From positions 62,001-126,000 of the forward strand of contig NZ_VIGH01000006.1 of NCBI RefSeq assembly GCF_006704125.1: a stretch of DNA of 64,000 nucleotides. The letters run 5' to 3'. The position numbers and the translations under genes are program-made. This document shows positions 31,722 through 41,644 of this stretch, piece after piece. Numbering within the stretch: the first letter of the stretch is position 1; each line of letters begins with the position of its first letter. This stretch comes from Rhodococcus spelaei (GTDB lineage: Bacteria; Actinomycetota; Actinomycetes; Mycobacteriales; Mycobacteriaceae). The notes below the pieces were generated by a model. It was given only the letters and a program-made list of their open reading frames with translations. It did not search any database and had not been told where the DNA came from.

Positions 31722-34276
31722 GGTCTGCCTCTCCTCGTTTCGCCGTCGTTGTCCGGCGTGGGCAGGTGAACCAGCACCGGGGTGAGCCCGACGGGCAGGT
31801 ATTCGCCGAGTTTGATCAGCAGCGAGCGGTCCTTGATCGCGGCGCCGTCGCGGCAGTACACGCCCATCTCGGAGCCGTCGTGGCTGCCTGTGACGATGCT
31901 CGGGACCCCGCCGGTGCTGGCGCTGACGATCGCGGTGTCGGCGCCGTCGTGGACCTGCGCGTAGCCCCATTCGCCGTAGCGGCGGCTGACGAAGATCGGC
32001 GATCCGGCCGGCACCTGGGCCGATTCGTATCGGCGGGGCAGGGCGCTGTCGGTGGTCCAGACGCTGAACCGGACGCAACCGTCTTGCGCGTTGTTGACGC
32101 GGACGACGTCGTCGAGGATCGTTTCGCTGCACTGCAACCGGTGCAGGTAGGCGGCCCCGAGCATTGTGCATCGGTCCAATGTCACGGTGCCGGCGTCGGT
32201 GGCGATGGCCGCGTCGGCGAGGGCAAGCGGGTAGGCCTCGGCGAGCAGTTCCCGGTTCAGAGCCCGCAGCGGCTCCCCCGTCGGTGTCGGCGTGGAGATG
32301 ACGGCCGTCTGGGTGGAGGCGCGCAGTGGCCGGTCGGCGAAGCGGTCGGCGGTCCACAGCAGGGGGCCGTCGATGATCTTCTGCAGGTCGTTGAGGATCG
32401 GTTGCAGATCCGCGACGGGTGCGGCGTCGACGTGGGCGGCCACGACCGCGGCCGCCGCCGGGCTCAATTGGCCGGCCAGCCAGTCGGTGAGCGGGTCACC
32501 GCGGTGGTGCAGGGCGCTGACGAGAGTGTCGGCGTCGAACACGGGCGCGTTGACCAGATCCGGGCCGAGCGCGGTCGGCAGGCCCTGCACGATGCTGTTC
32601 TGCGCGGTGAGCTGCGAGGCCAGGCCGCCGTATCGGGTGCGGATCGGCCCGGTGATGCAGCGGTCCAGGGTCAGCGACCGGACGGCGCCTTCGATCCAGA
32701 TCGTGCTCGGGGACAGCTCACGCCCGTCGACGCCGGGCTCCCACACCGTTGCGGGCCGGCGGAGGTTGCCGCCGGTGCCCGGGTCGATGGTGCAGCAGGA
32801 AAGTGTCACGTCGTCGAACCGGCCGCGCAGGACGAGGTCCGACCCGCTCAGCAGCATGCCCTCGAGTCGGAGACGCGCCGGCGGTGTCCCTGCTGGGGCG
32901 CCGGTGAAGATCCACGGGCCGGCGCCGGCGGCGGTACGGATCACGGCGCGCCGCTGGTCGGCGGCGCGGACGGTGACGTCGACGATCGGGGTGCTGGCTG
33001 ATCCGACGGGTGCGGTGGCCGACAGGGTGAGCCCGTCGGCGACGATCACGGTGCCGGTGCCACCGAGCGCGGCGAGGGCAGCGGGGAGCGTGGTGGCCGA
33101 TCCGCCGACGATCTGCTGCACCGGGGCGGGGTCGGGGCGCGCCGGTGTGCCGAGTTGGCGCCGGTCGTACGGTCCGGCGCCGATCCGCGAGAACAGGCCG
33201 TGGTGGTAGCCGACCTCGACGTCGGCGGGTCCGGCGGCGACGGCGAAGCGGCCGACCTCCGGCCAGAGCAGGACCTGCGAGAGGTCCAGCGGGTCGGCGG
33301 CCCCGGCCGCGCGGACGGACACCGATGCCGGCCACAGGCTGGCGTGCGGGTCGGGGTAGGCCAGCGGTCCCGGCGCGGGCGCTGCCTCGTCGGCGAGCGC
33401 GTCCCACAGCGGCCCGGTGATCGGGGCCGGTAGTTGCCAGGCGGCCTGGGGTAGCCAGTGCTCCCCGTAGTCGCCGGCCGAGCGGGCGGCGGCCTGGAAC
33501 AGCGGGATCTGGCGTCCGGTCGGGTCGAAACTGTAGTGGTTCGGGCAGCCGGCGACCGGGACCGGGGTGGCCCGGTCGACCTGGAGCGAGACGGTGCGCC
33601 ACAGGAAGAATCCGACCTTGCTGATGCCGTACCAGCCCCGCGCGCCGACGCCGCGGCGCGCGTCGAGCCGGTGATGGAATTCGTCGAACGCGGTTCCTGT
33701 GAGGGTGGCGCCGAGCGGGTTGCGGAGGTCTGCCAGCCCGCCGGAGGGGGTGTGGGTGAGGAGCCCGGCGAGGCCTTCGGCGTGTTGCAGCTGGCGGGCG
33801 CCGGTCGGGTCGGTGGTGTCGTCGGCGGGGCGCCCGATCTCGGGGTCGAGGCCATGGCGGGTGCGCCCGAGGCTGCGGAAGAACTCCACGACCCGGGCGT
33901 CGAAGCCGGTGACATCGGCGGCGAGCTGTTCGAGCAGCGCCACCGTGCCCTTGCGGCGCCGGTAGTAGATGGTGTTCGCGACGTCGAGGCGTTGGCCGCG
34001 GGCGTCCATGCTCGCCACCAGGTTCGTGGCGAGCAGCTGCGCGATGTACGGGATCACCCAACTGTCACAGGTTTCGATCGACTGGTCCTCCCACAGCCGG
34101 TCGAGGCTGCGGTGGATGTCGGCGACCTGAGCGGCGACGCGGCGCAGCAACTCCTGCAGCGGTCCCGGGGTCTCGCCGGTGGTGCTGTCCGCCGCGCGGT
34201 GGGCGGCCGGCACCAGCGACCACAGCTTGTCGGCGTAGAGGTCGGCGTAGCCGTCGGCCACCGGGGTGCCGGTCAC
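31706..34276 (-). CDS. eCIS tail protein with gpI-like N-terminus and beta-helix C-terminus
   Basis: The 856-residue protein starts with a segment like phage tail protein I (DKLWSLVPAAHRAAD, then LDRLWEDQSIETCDSWVIPYIAQLLATNLV), which in contractile tails joins the fibre to the baseplate. The middle and C-terminus have beta-helix-like rungs (ALGGTGTVIVADGLTL, MLLSGSDLVLRGRF, SLTLDRCITGPI). GTG 34276 has AGGAGG 8 nt upstream and overlaps the previous stop by 4 nt. It is the most likely receptor-facing component along with the next gene. Confidence 0.78.
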   Translation of the reverse strand: MTGTPVADGYADLYADKLWSLVPAAHRAADSTTGETPGPLQELLRRVAAQVADIHRSLDRLWEDQSIETCDSWVIPYIAQLLATNLVASMDARGQRLDVANTIYYRRRKGTVALLEQLAADVTGFDARVVEFFRSLGRTRHGLDPEIGRPADDTTDPTGARQLQHAEGLAGLLTHTPSGGLADLRNPLGATLTGTAFDEFHHRLDARRGVGARGWYGISKVGFFLWRTVSLQVDRATPVPVAGCPNHYSFDPTGRQIPLFQAAARSAGDYGEHWLPQAAWQLPAPITGPLWDALADEAAPAPGPLAYPDPHASLWPASVSVRAAGAADPLDLSQVLLWPEVGRFAVAAGPADVEVGYHHGLFSRIGAGPYDRRQLGTPARPDPAPVQQIVGGSATTLPAALAALGGTGTVIVADGLTLSATAPVGSASTPIVDVTVRAADQRRAVIRTAAGAGPWIFTGAPAGTPPARLRLEGMLLSGSDLVLRGRFDDVTLSCCTIDPGTGGNLRRPATVWEPGVDGRELSPSTIWIEGAVRSLTLDRCITGPIRTRYGGLASQLTAQNSIVQGLPTALGPDLVNAPVFDADTLVSALHHRGDPLTDWLAGQLSPAAAAVVAAHVDAAPVADLQPILNDLQKIIDGPLLWTADRFADRPLRASTQTAVISTPTPTGEPLRALNRELLAEAYPLALADAAIATDAGTVTLDRCTMLGAAYLHRLQCSETILDDVVRVNNAQDGCVRFSVWTTDSALPRRYESAQVPAGSPIFVSRRYGEWGYAQVHDGADTAIVSASTGGVPSIVTGSHDGSEMGVYCRDGAAIKDRSLLIKLGEYLPVGLTPVLVHLPTPDNDGETRRGRPWPAT

Positions 34277-36846
34277 GGGTCCACCTCCTGATCGAGGCGA
34301 AGCCCGTCGGCGTCCAGTTGGAAGTAGCCTCCGTCGCCGGGCCAATACCGGTCCTCGTTACCGTGCGGGCTGATCAGCGGGATGAACCGGTTCCACCTCC
34401 AGCTCATGGTCACGTGGTGGGTGGCGAGGACGCCGGGCACGGCGCAGACGACCTCCTCGATCCGGCTGCGGTACAGCGTTTCCCCGAGGGCGAGCACGCC
34501 GGGGGCGAACAGCCCGCCCGGCGGGTCCAGCAGCGCGGCCCGCACGCCCGCGAAGACGGGGGCCGGGACGTAGGTGGGGTCGAGACGGAGTGCGATCGAG
34601 AGCCGGGTCGGGCGCCCGACGGCGGGCAGGACGGTCAGGGGCCGGTTGGCGTCGGACTGCTCCCGCAGCGCTGTCGTGGCGGAGGTGACCGCGCCGTCGT
34701 CGTCGCCGACGTACACCTGCACCACCGGGCGTTGTTCGTCGGCGTCCCAGCCCCAGACGGCGGCGGCCCTGCTGACGCCGGGTGCGGCGGCGGCGACGGC
34801 CGCGTAGTCGTCGCCGGAGATCGCTCGCCCGAGGGTCAGCGCCGAGCGGGGCGCGAGGCGGCGCAGCTGGTCGGCCGGGTCGGGGTCGGCGCCGCCGGTC
34901 GGTGGCACCGGGTTGCGGACCGAGAGCAGGTTCGGCACCGGGGTCAGCACCTGGGACAGCGCGCCCGGCGGCGGCACGGCGGCGCCGGACCCGACGCGGT
35001 AGCTGGCGCGGACCACCGCGCCGCTGGGCAGGCGTGCGCCGGTGATGCCGTCGCCGGTGCGGACGTGGGTGTGCCCGGCGTCGTCCTCGTAGGTGGCGAA
35101 CAGGGTCTCGTCCGGGCCGTGGCCGTACAGGAAGGGCACCTCGGTCCAGATCCGCCCGTCGACGCTCAGGGTGATGGTGCTCGAGTAGCCGTCGTGGGAG
35201 CGGCCCGGCGCGTCGGCGAGATACGTGACGGGCGCCTTGGTGAGGGTGAAGTCCTCGCCGGCGAGGGTGGCGTCGCCGGTGCCGAGCAGCTCACCGGTGA
35301 CGGTGGCGCCGCGGGTGACCGTGACCAGGTCCCACAACAGGCGCAGCGGCGACTGCAACGTCACCGCCCCCGGTGCGGCGGCGATCGTCACCTGGGCCGT
35401 TCCCATGGTGGGGGTGGCCGTGACGGCGGCTCCGTTGCCGTTGGCGTCCTCGACGAGCGCCGGGGTGGCGACGCCAGCCTGAGCGGCCGGCGATCCGGCG
35501 AGTGTGACCGTGTCGGGTAGCGCGGTCAGGGTCTGGGCGGGGGTGTCGAGCAGGACACCGATGTCCGCCCATCCGGCGCTCACCGTCACCTCGGCAGGGT
35601 TTTTCCCGTACGTGCCCGCAAGGTCTATGTCACCGCCGGGGGAGGGGGCGGTGGGGACTGCGACCGCCAGGCTCGCGAGCATCAGCGGGATGCCCGGGGT
35701 CGGCGTCGCTGGCGGGCTGGACGGATTGTTTGAATCTCCGTTGGCGTACCAGAGGACTTCGGTGTACGCGGTGAGTTGCAGGACTGCGAACTGTTCACCG
35801 GGTTTGGTGTCAGAGTTGGCTCCGACGCCGTCTCCGGGAAGTTCGATCAGCAGTGGATCGCCGACCTGCAGGTAGCGGGCGGTGCTGTCGAGCACGATCG
35901 ACGGGCTCGCGGTGCTGGTCGCGTCCTTGATGACGGTGACGCCAGTGGGCAGGCTGTCCAGGTGGGCGCTGCGGGTGGGCCGGGCAAGCCGGAAGTCGCC
36001 CGCCTTCGCCGACCCGAGGCCGTCGGTTCCGGACAGCAGTACTCGGGTGTTGGTGCGTCCGTGCGGGTCCTTCTCCGGTACCAGCCCGGTGACCGCGACG
36101 ATGTTGGCCGGATCGTCCGGTTTTTGCCAGGGCTTGGCGATCAGCAGGAGCCGGTCCCCCACCCTCACGGCGGTGGGTGTGCCCTTGACCAGCACGCCGC
36201 CGCGGGCGATCAGCTGGGTGTAGGGCGGCGGTTCCGCGGTGCCGGGGGGCGTCGAGGCGGGCGGTCCGCCGGCGGTGGGCGGGTCGGTCAGATCGTCCGG
36301 GGCCGGCTCGGGCACGCTGGTCGGTTGGGTGAAGGTGACGGCGGCGGTGGTTTCGAAGGTTTGGGAGTCCAACGCCGGGCTGGCCTTCGAGGCTACCGCC
36401 AGCCGCGGTGGGATCGTCAGGGGTGCGGGGCGGGCGGCGATGACAGCCAGGGAGCCGGTCGCCCCGATGCCCGGCCGCGGCCGGTAGCCCAACAGCGCGA
36501 CGAGCCGGCGCACGCTCGGCGCCAGCGTGGCCGTGTCCAGGTAGGTTTCGTTGGCGATCCGCTCGGTGTAGAAGGTGAGGATGTCGGCGATGTACGCCCA
36601 CCAGTCCAGCACCTGCAGGCCCAGGTCGGTGCCGGCGGTGGGGCGCCACACGGCGAGTTCACTCTCACCGGGCAGATGCTGCAGCAGACGCCTCCGGAAG
36701 GTGGTGAAATCGCCTATGCGGTAGTTGATTTCGGTGAGACCGCTGGGATTGTTGAGGGTCCACAATTCGATCGCTGCGTCGTCGCAGGGGCATCCCCCGT
36801 CGCCGCCGCAGCGGCAAGGGGTGATCCGTCGGGTGGCGGTGGTCAT
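34273..36846 (-). CDS. Baseplate J-like protein 2 (wedge)
   Basis: The 857-residue protein has baseplate-J/gp6-type features: SELAVWRPTAGTDLGLQVLDWWAYIADILTFYTERIANETYL near the N-terminus and, near 660-760, SYRVGSGAAV plus LAPRSALTLGRAISGDDYAAVAAAAPGVSRAA, the usual wedge core. Between them lies a long Thr/Pro-rich beta domain. The first 21 residues hold four Cys (11, 13, 19, 21), a possible metal site. ATG 36846 overlaps the preceding stop. Paired J-like genes are typical of eCIS (Afp11/Afp12 type). Confidence 0.85.
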   Translation of the reverse strand: MTTATRRITPCRCGGDGGCPCDDAAIELWTLNNPSGLTEINYRIGDFTTFRRRLLQHLPGESELAVWRPTAGTDLGLQVLDWWAYIADILTFYTERIANETYLDTATLAPSVRRLVALLGYRPRPGIGATGSLAVIAARPAPLTIPPRLAVASKASPALDSQTFETTAAVTFTQPTSVPEPAPDDLTDPPTAGGPPASTPPGTAEPPPYTQLIARGGVLVKGTPTAVRVGDRLLLIAKPWQKPDDPANIVAVTGLVPEKDPHGRTNTRVLLSGTDGLGSAKAGDFRLARPTRSAHLDSLPTGVTVIKDATSTASPSIVLDSTARYLQVGDPLLIELPGDGVGANSDTKPGEQFAVLQLTAYTEVLWYANGDSNNPSSPPATPTPGIPLMLASLAVAVPTAPSPGGDIDLAGTYGKNPAEVTVSAGWADIGVLLDTPAQTLTALPDTVTLAGSPAAQAGVATPALVEDANGNGAAVTATPTMGTAQVTIAAAPGAVTLQSPLRLLWDLVTVTRGATVTGELLGTGDATLAGEDFTLTKAPVTYLADAPGRSHDGYSSTITLSVDGRIWTEVPFLYGHGPDETLFATYEDDAGHTHVRTGDGITGARLPSGAVVRASYRVGSGAAVPPPGALSQVLTPVPNLLSVRNPVPPTGGADPDPADQLRRLAPRSALTLGRAISGDDYAAVAAAAPGVSRAAAVWGWDADEQRPVVQVYVGDDDGAVTSATTALREQSDANRPLTVLPAVGRPTRLSIALRLDPTYVPAPVFAGVRAALLDPPGGLFAPGVLALGETLYRSRIEEVVCAVPGVLATHHVTMSWRWNRFIPLISPHGNEDRYWPGDGGYFQLDADGLRLDQEVDP

Positions 36847-39290
36847 TTGCCCCCCTCGACGACGATGCGCAGTGATCCGCGGTCGGGCCGGTTCGGGTCG
36901 TTGTCGACGCGCAGGATCTCGTCGCGACCGGCGGTGACGGTCTCGGGCATCGGGGTGAAGTGCGGGAGGTAACCGCGGCGGCGGTAGTCGATGGCGAGGA
37001 CCCCGGCGACGCCCGTCGCCTCTTGGATTGCGCTGTCGAGGTCGCTGCGTTCGAGCGGGGTGCCGAAGCGCAGCTGGCCGGGGGCGAAGAAGGCAGGCCG
37101 GCCGTCGGATCGGAGGCCGGTGCCGAGTTGAACGCCGATCGCGGCGGCAACCTCGCCCTGCAACGCGTCGGGCCTCGCGCAGACGGTGACGATCAGGTCG
37201 AGGCCGACGTATCTCGGCGGCGGGGTGTACACCTCGTAGCCGGCGATCCTTCGCCGGTCGAGCAGCTGGATCAGCTCGAGATGCTCGCGCAGGGTGATGT
37301 CCTCGCCCGTCGTCGGCTGCGCGGTGGTGAAGACGGTCAACCAGCTTCCGGTCCAACGCTGCTCGGTGCCGGCATCGAGAACCCAGGGCAGTTCCTGCGC
37401 CGCGGCGGTGTAGTCCTCGCGCCGGACGGCGCGGAATTGGCGGGCACGGTAGGCGTAGGGGGCGGCGCGACGCACCCGCTCGAGTGGTTCCGCATCGGCG
37501 CCGCCGGCGGCGGGGAACGGGTTGCTCACCGAGAGAATCACGCCGGTCATCGACGGGTCGATGCCGGTGATGGTGCCGGCGGCGACGTTGCCCGCCGCGC
37601 CGTTGCCGACCCGGTAGGTGACCTCGAAGGCGCTGCCGGTGGCCGGGCGCTCGCCGAAGGTGCCGTCGCCGAAGCGGATCGAGTCGGCGTCGTCGCCGTC
37701 GTAGTCCCAGCGCGGCACGCCGGCGGCGCGGTCGGCGCGCAGGTCGCTGTAGCGGACCGGGTCGATGGTGAACGCCGCCTCGAACAGCTCGGCGTCGAGC
37801 AGCCGGCGACGCCATCGCCACGACTGTGCGGGATCGCCTGTGGCGCCGTCGATCTGCGCCAGCGACACCTCGGGGACGGTGTCGCCGCTGTCGTCGGTCA
37901 GCCAGGCCAGCCGACCGCTCTGCAGCGTGTGCAGGTGGAGCGGGGACGGGTTCCCGCAAAACTGGTCGGGTCCGGTGCGCACGACCGCCGCGCGTGCCGC
38001 CTGCGGGGAATCGGCCGGGGGGTCGATGACGAACGATTCGAGGTGCCGGCGGCCCTCGCTGGCGGGAATCAGGTTCCCGGCCAGCACGGTTCGCGTCAGG
38101 TCGTGATCGGCGGTCAGGGCCTCGGCGGCGTCCCAGGTCAAGCGGGTCACCGGGATTCCCAGGTGGGTCACCGGGTCCTTGTAAAGATTGTCGGTCTTCT
38201 CGTCCGCCCCGGTCAGGTGCACCACTTGTCGGATCGGCGGGTCGACGGGGGACACGGAGGCGGTGTCGATCAGGATCGCAAGTCCGGTGGTTCCCAATTT
38301 CGGGTCGCCGACCGGGAAGCCGTATCCGTGTCCGTGCACCCATATTTGGGTGGCCCCTGCCGGCAGGCAGCGTTGCGAGTCGTCCCACAGGTACGGCACG
38401 ATCTGGTCCTGCGGCGGGTTGGTGCCGTGGTCGCGCCGGTTCCAGCGGGGGTCGACCACCAGCGGGGTTGTGTCGACGGCGCCGGTGGCCGGGTCGATCA
38501 GGCCGGCGCCGGTCTCGAACGCCAGGGTGCCACCGTCGGGCACCGTCGCTAGGACCACGGCGCCGGACGGTAGCGGACCGGCGGTGACGTCGACCTGAAG
38601 CAGCACCCGGGCTGAGGTGGCCGGCGTGGGTTCGTAGTCGACGAGCCGGGCGTGGCGCATCACCGACCGTCGTTGGGTGGCGGTGGGCAGTGTCGCCTCG
38701 CCGGCGATCCGGTCCTGGGTGTAGCTCAGATCGTCGCCGACCGCGGCGAGCAGTTCGGCGAGCATCACCCCCAGATCCGGCTCGTCGCGTTCGACCCAGT
38801 CGGGGTAGGTGCGGGCCGAATAGTCCAGCAGTCCGGCGCGGAAGCTGGTGAAGTCCTTGGCGAGGTAGTCGATTACCGGTCCGCCGCCGGGGATCTCGCA
38901 TGTTATTGCCGGCGTAGCACAGTCGAGGGTCGAGGGGCAGCCGGCCTTGAACGTGAACGCGATGGCCGCGAAGTACCGGTCGAGCACCGTGGAGGCGATC
39001 GTCAGCGTGTAGGTGGAGAAGTCGCCCGGGTACGCGGTGGCCAGGGCGAGCAGCGGGCGACCGTCGTCGTCGACGGTCCAGTCCGCCGGGGAAATCGGCG
39101 CCACCGGCACGGCCGGCACGGTGTCGCCGTCGGCGATGGTGATCGGCGCTGTTCCGGTCAGCGTCCCCTGCACGGGGACCTGGTTGAGGAAGTGGACGAC
39201 GAGCCGGGTCTGGCCGGGGTTCGCTATCTCGACGAAGTCGATGCCGTTGAAAGTGGTCGAGGCGATCAGGTCGGTGAGGCGGTCGGGCAT
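36843..39290 (-). CDS. Baseplate J-like protein 1 (wedge)
   Basis: The 815-residue protein resembles Afp11-type wedge subunits: VIDYLAKDFTSFRAGLLDYS and DEPDLGVMLAELLAAVGDDLSYTQDRIAGEA at 140-200, followed by a beta-rich insertion and the J-core YRVGNGAAGNVAAGTITGID and APYAYRARQFRAVRREDYTAAAQ near 590-670. ATG 39290 lies right after the gp25 stop. Together with the following wedge gene it would form the baseplate ring around the spike. Confidence 0.88.
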   Translation of the reverse strand: MPDRLTDLIASTTFNGIDFVEIANPGQTRLVVHFLNQVPVQGTLTGTAPITIADGDTVPAVPVAPISPADWTVDDDGRPLLALATAYPGDFSTYTLTIASTVLDRYFAAIAFTFKAGCPSTLDCATPAITCEIPGGGPVIDYLAKDFTSFRAGLLDYSARTYPDWVERDEPDLGVMLAELLAAVGDDLSYTQDRIAGEATLPTATQRRSVMRHARLVDYEPTPATSARVLLQVDVTAGPLPSGAVVLATVPDGGTLAFETGAGLIDPATGAVDTTPLVVDPRWNRRDHGTNPPQDQIVPYLWDDSQRCLPAGATQIWVHGHGYGFPVGDPKLGTTGLAILIDTASVSPVDPPIRQVVHLTGADEKTDNLYKDPVTHLGIPVTRLTWDAAEALTADHDLTRTVLAGNLIPASEGRRHLESFVIDPPADSPQAARAAVVRTGPDQFCGNPSPLHLHTLQSGRLAWLTDDSGDTVPEVSLAQIDGATGDPAQSWRWRRRLLDAELFEAAFTIDPVRYSDLRADRAAGVPRWDYDGDDADSIRFGDGTFGERPATGSAFEVTYRVGNGAAGNVAAGTITGIDPSMTGVILSVSNPFPAAGGADAEPLERVRRAAPYAYRARQFRAVRREDYTAAAQELPWVLDAGTEQRWTGSWLTVFTTAQPTTGEDITLREHLELIQLLDRRRIAGYEVYTPPPRYVGLDLIVTVCARPDALQGEVAAAIGVQLGTGLRSDGRPAFFAPGQLRFGTPLERSDLDSAIQEATGVAGVLAIDYRRRGYLPHFTPMPETVTAGRDEILRVDNDPNRPDRGSLRIVVEGGK

Positions 39291-39291
39291 G

Positions 39292-39684
39292 TCAGATCAC
39301 CTTCACCTGGAGTTCGGTTGGGGTGAGCGTGTCGACGAGCGTGTACGACACGGTGATCAGCAGCGACCCCTCGTCGAGTCCGCTGGCCGGGGCGGCGGCG
39401 CCGGCGAGCACGTCGACGTTGTCGAGCTTGACCTGATCGGAGAGCCAGCGGTTGATGGCCTGCTGCACCTGGATCCGCACGGTGGCGACCAGGGCGTCGG
39501 ATTGGCCGGCGAACACGAGTCTGCGCAGCCCACACCCGAATTCGGGTTGGCAGACCCGTTCGCCGGGGCTGGTCAGCAGGAGTTGGCGCAGCAGTTGGTC
39601 GACGTGGTCGGGGTAGGAGGCGCGGGCGACCTGGCTCGAACCGGCGTCGATTCGCAGCGGGAACGCGTAGTCGTGGCGGATCAT
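39292..39684 (-). CDS. Baseplate gpW/gp25-like protein
   Basis: The 130-residue protein has the gp25 fold signature: FPLRIDAGSSQVARASYPDHVDQLLRQLLLTSPGERVCQPEFGCGLRRLVFA, with the E-P-x-F-G-like CQPEFGCGL. In contractile machines gp25 nucleates the sheath at the baseplate. ATG 39684 overlaps the preceding stop (TGATG). Standard length. Confidence 0.9.
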   Translation of the reverse strand: MIRHDYAFPLRIDAGSSQVARASYPDHVDQLLRQLLLTSPGERVCQPEFGCGLRRLVFAGQSDALVATVRIQVQQAINRWLSDQVKLDNVDVLAGAAAPASGLDEGSLLITVSYTLVDTLTPTELQVKVI

Positions 39685-40010
39685 CACAGTCCCCCGGCGC
39701 TGGTTTGGGTGACCTGGATGAGGACCGGGCCCTGGACGGCGCCGTCGGCGGCGACGCACAGCCCGACGCTGTCGGTGGTGAGCATCGGCGCGCTGGTGCC
39801 TGTGCACCGGGCGGCCGGGACGATCCACTGCACCAGGACGCACGGGTGCGGCACCACGAGGATGAACGGGCAGGCGGCGATCGTGAAGGTATCGGTGGCG
39901 AGGACGATCGGATCGCCGCCGGCGGTCAGGTTTGCGGCGGAGGGGATCGCCGCGACGGTGCCGCCGTGCGGACAGGTCAGGGTCGAGGCCGTGGTGAGGA
40001 AGTCGCCCAT
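39684..40010 (-). CDS. PAAR-like spike-tip protein
   Basis: The 108-residue protein sits between the spike and gp25 genes. It has the glycine- and cysteine-containing TCPHGGTVAAIPSAANLTAGGDPI and later FTIAACPFILVVPHPCVLVQWIVPA, giving Cys/His pairs suited to the metal that stabilises PAAR-type cones. ATG 40010 overlaps the spike gene stop (TGATG). The sequence is far from canonical PAAR, so the call depends on gene order. Confidence 0.7.
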   Translation of the reverse strand: MGDFLTTASTLTCPHGGTVAAIPSAANLTAGGDPIVLATDTFTIAACPFILVVPHPCVLVQWIVPAARCTGTSAPMLTTDSVGLCVAADGAVQGPVLIQVTQTSAGGL

Positions 40011-40522
40011 CACGTGACCTCCATCGCGCCGTCGTTGACGCTGACCGAGCTGTCGCTGACGACCACCTGCTGCCCGCCGCGGGCGGCGCTCACCCCGCTC
40101 GAGTCCAGGGTCACCGCACCGTTGTTGGCGTCGGTGAGTGTGACTGACTGCGCGTCGTCGTCGAAGAGCAGTTTGTGTCCGGCCGAGGTGACCAGGCCGC
40201 GGGTGGTCGGCGCGGCGTCGTCGGGGAGTTCCCCGGCCCGCCAGAAGCATCCGGTCCAGATCGGATACGACACGTCGCCGCCCTCGAACTCGATCCACAC
40301 GGCCGCGCCCGCGTCCGGGATGAAGAAGACCCCGGCGCCCGGTCCGGCGTACGGCACGCAGGGCAGGCACCAGCCGGTCGGTGTCGCGCCGAGCACGGCC
40401 GGCACGGTCGCCCTGATCCTCAGGGTGCTGGCGTCGACGTCGGTGACGGTGCCGCGGTATTTGCCGTAGAAGCGGTTGTGGACGCGGTCGGCCAAGTCGA
40501 GCAGGAGTCGGTCGTCGGTCAC
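40010..40522 (-). CDS. Spike protein, gpV/gp5-like
   Basis: The 170-residue protein opens with an OB-fold typical of phage baseplate assembly protein V (FYGKYRGTVTDVDASTLRIRATVPAVLG, then WIEFEGGDVSYPIWTGCFW), followed by a short beta-repeat needle (VTLTDANNGAVTLDSSGV). No lysozyme or effector extension is present. GTG 40522 overlaps the hub stop (GTGA), excluding the longer upstream frame. Confidence 0.88.
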   Translation of the reverse strand: MTDDRLLLDLADRVHNRFYGKYRGTVTDVDASTLRIRATVPAVLGATPTGWCLPCVPYAGPGAGVFFIPDAGAAVWIEFEGGDVSYPIWTGCFWRAGELPDDAAPTTRGLVTSAGHKLLFDDDAQSVTLTDANNGAVTLDSSGVSAARGGQQVVVSDSSVSVNDGAMEVT

Positions 40523-41643
40523 GGCGCCCCCCCGGGGAGACCGACCGGCCCGGCGCCCGCGGGGCCGACGCTGTTGCGGACTAGGGTGAATGCCATCTGG
40601 TGGCTGCGGGTGGTGATGGTGTGTCGCACGCTCCACACCAGATAGGGGCCGGACAGTAGCTTTCCGACGCCCTCGACGGCGACCACCGAGCCGACCCTGA
40701 GGACCGATTTGAGAACGGCCAGGTCGGCGGTTCCCTCGCACCGGGCGAACCAGTCGGCCTCGCGGAGCAGGGCTCGGGCGCGGCCGGGTAGCTCGGCCGT
40801 GTCCGCGGTCGCGGTGAGGATCACGCGGCGCTCGCGTCCTGCGAAGTCGGTGAGCCCCCGGGCGTCGAGTGGGGGCAGGCCGCTGTCGGTGGTGTCGGCG
40901 GACATCCCGCCTGGGTCCGGGTCGGTGAGGCTGGCCTGGCGGGCCTGGACGGTTGTGGGGCGGGCGACATCCCAGGTGAAGTCCAGCGATGGGACGCTGC
41001 GTGTGGCCGGGTCGTTGAGATCGAGTGTGACGACCGGGTCACCGGTGAGGGTGGGTGTGGCGAAGTAGCCGGTGCGCTGGCCGGGCTTGTCGGCGCACAT
41101 CATCCGGCACCAGCGGCCCGTGCGGCGGGCCAGTTGGCGCAGAAAGTCGATGTCCGATCCGCGTTGCATCAGGGTGTGTCCGTCCTCGGTGTGCGCGGGC
41201 GTGTCGTTGTCGGTGTTGGTGGCGTCGGGTGTCGCGCCGTACCCGGAGAAGATCGCGTTGGCGACCGCGCCGTCGGACATCCCGGACCATTCCTTGGTCT
41301 TTTCCTCCAGCCCCATCAGAACCGTCGCGTCCTGACCCCACACCTGCACGGTGGCGGCGGCGGACCCGGCCGGCAGGTGGATCTTGTGGGAGAGCACGTA
41401 GCCGTCGAAGATGCATTGCGGGGAGCCGGCGCCGTCGGGCGTGGCGACGACAGCGATGTTGGCGTAGGGGCCGATCCGGTCGTCGCCGACCCAGGTCAGG
41501 TCGTTGCCTGCGGCCGATACCGGCAGCAGCAGGCTGAGCGCGTCGGGCAGGTCGGCGTTCTCCTCGACCTCGAGCGTGTCGAGCACGTCGTAGAACGTGT
41601 CGTCGGCCGGGGTGTCGTCGAAGAGGACCTGATAGGTGGACAT
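40519..41643 (-). CDS. Baseplate hub protein, gpD/gp27-like
   Basis: The 374-residue protein corresponds to the late-control D/VgrG gp27-like hub that joins tube to spike. Recognisable stretches are DALSLLLP, KTKEWSGMSDGAVANAIFSGYGATP and GHTLMQRGSDIDFLRQLARRTGRWCRM, the last being highly typical. ATG 41643 is chosen for GGAAGG 4-9 nt upstream. It precedes the spike gene as in Afp/PVC. Confidence 0.88.
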   Translation of the reverse strand: MSTYQVLFDDTPADDTFYDVLDTLEVEENADLPDALSLLLPVSAAGNDLTWVGDDRIGPYANIAVVATPDGAGSPQCIFDGYVLSHKIHLPAGSAAATVQVWGQDATVLMGLEEKTKEWSGMSDGAVANAIFSGYGATPDATNTDNDTPAHTEDGHTLMQRGSDIDFLRQLARRTGRWCRMMCADKPGQRTGYFATPTLTGDPVVTLDLNDPATRSVPSLDFTWDVARPTTVQARQASLTDPDPGGMSADTTDSGLPPLDARGLTDFAGRERRVILTATADTAELPGRARALLREADWFARCEGTADLAVLKSVLRVGSVVAVEGVGKLLSGPYLVWSVRHTITTRSHQMAFTLVRNSVGPAGAGPVGLPGGAP

Positions 41644-41644
41644 G

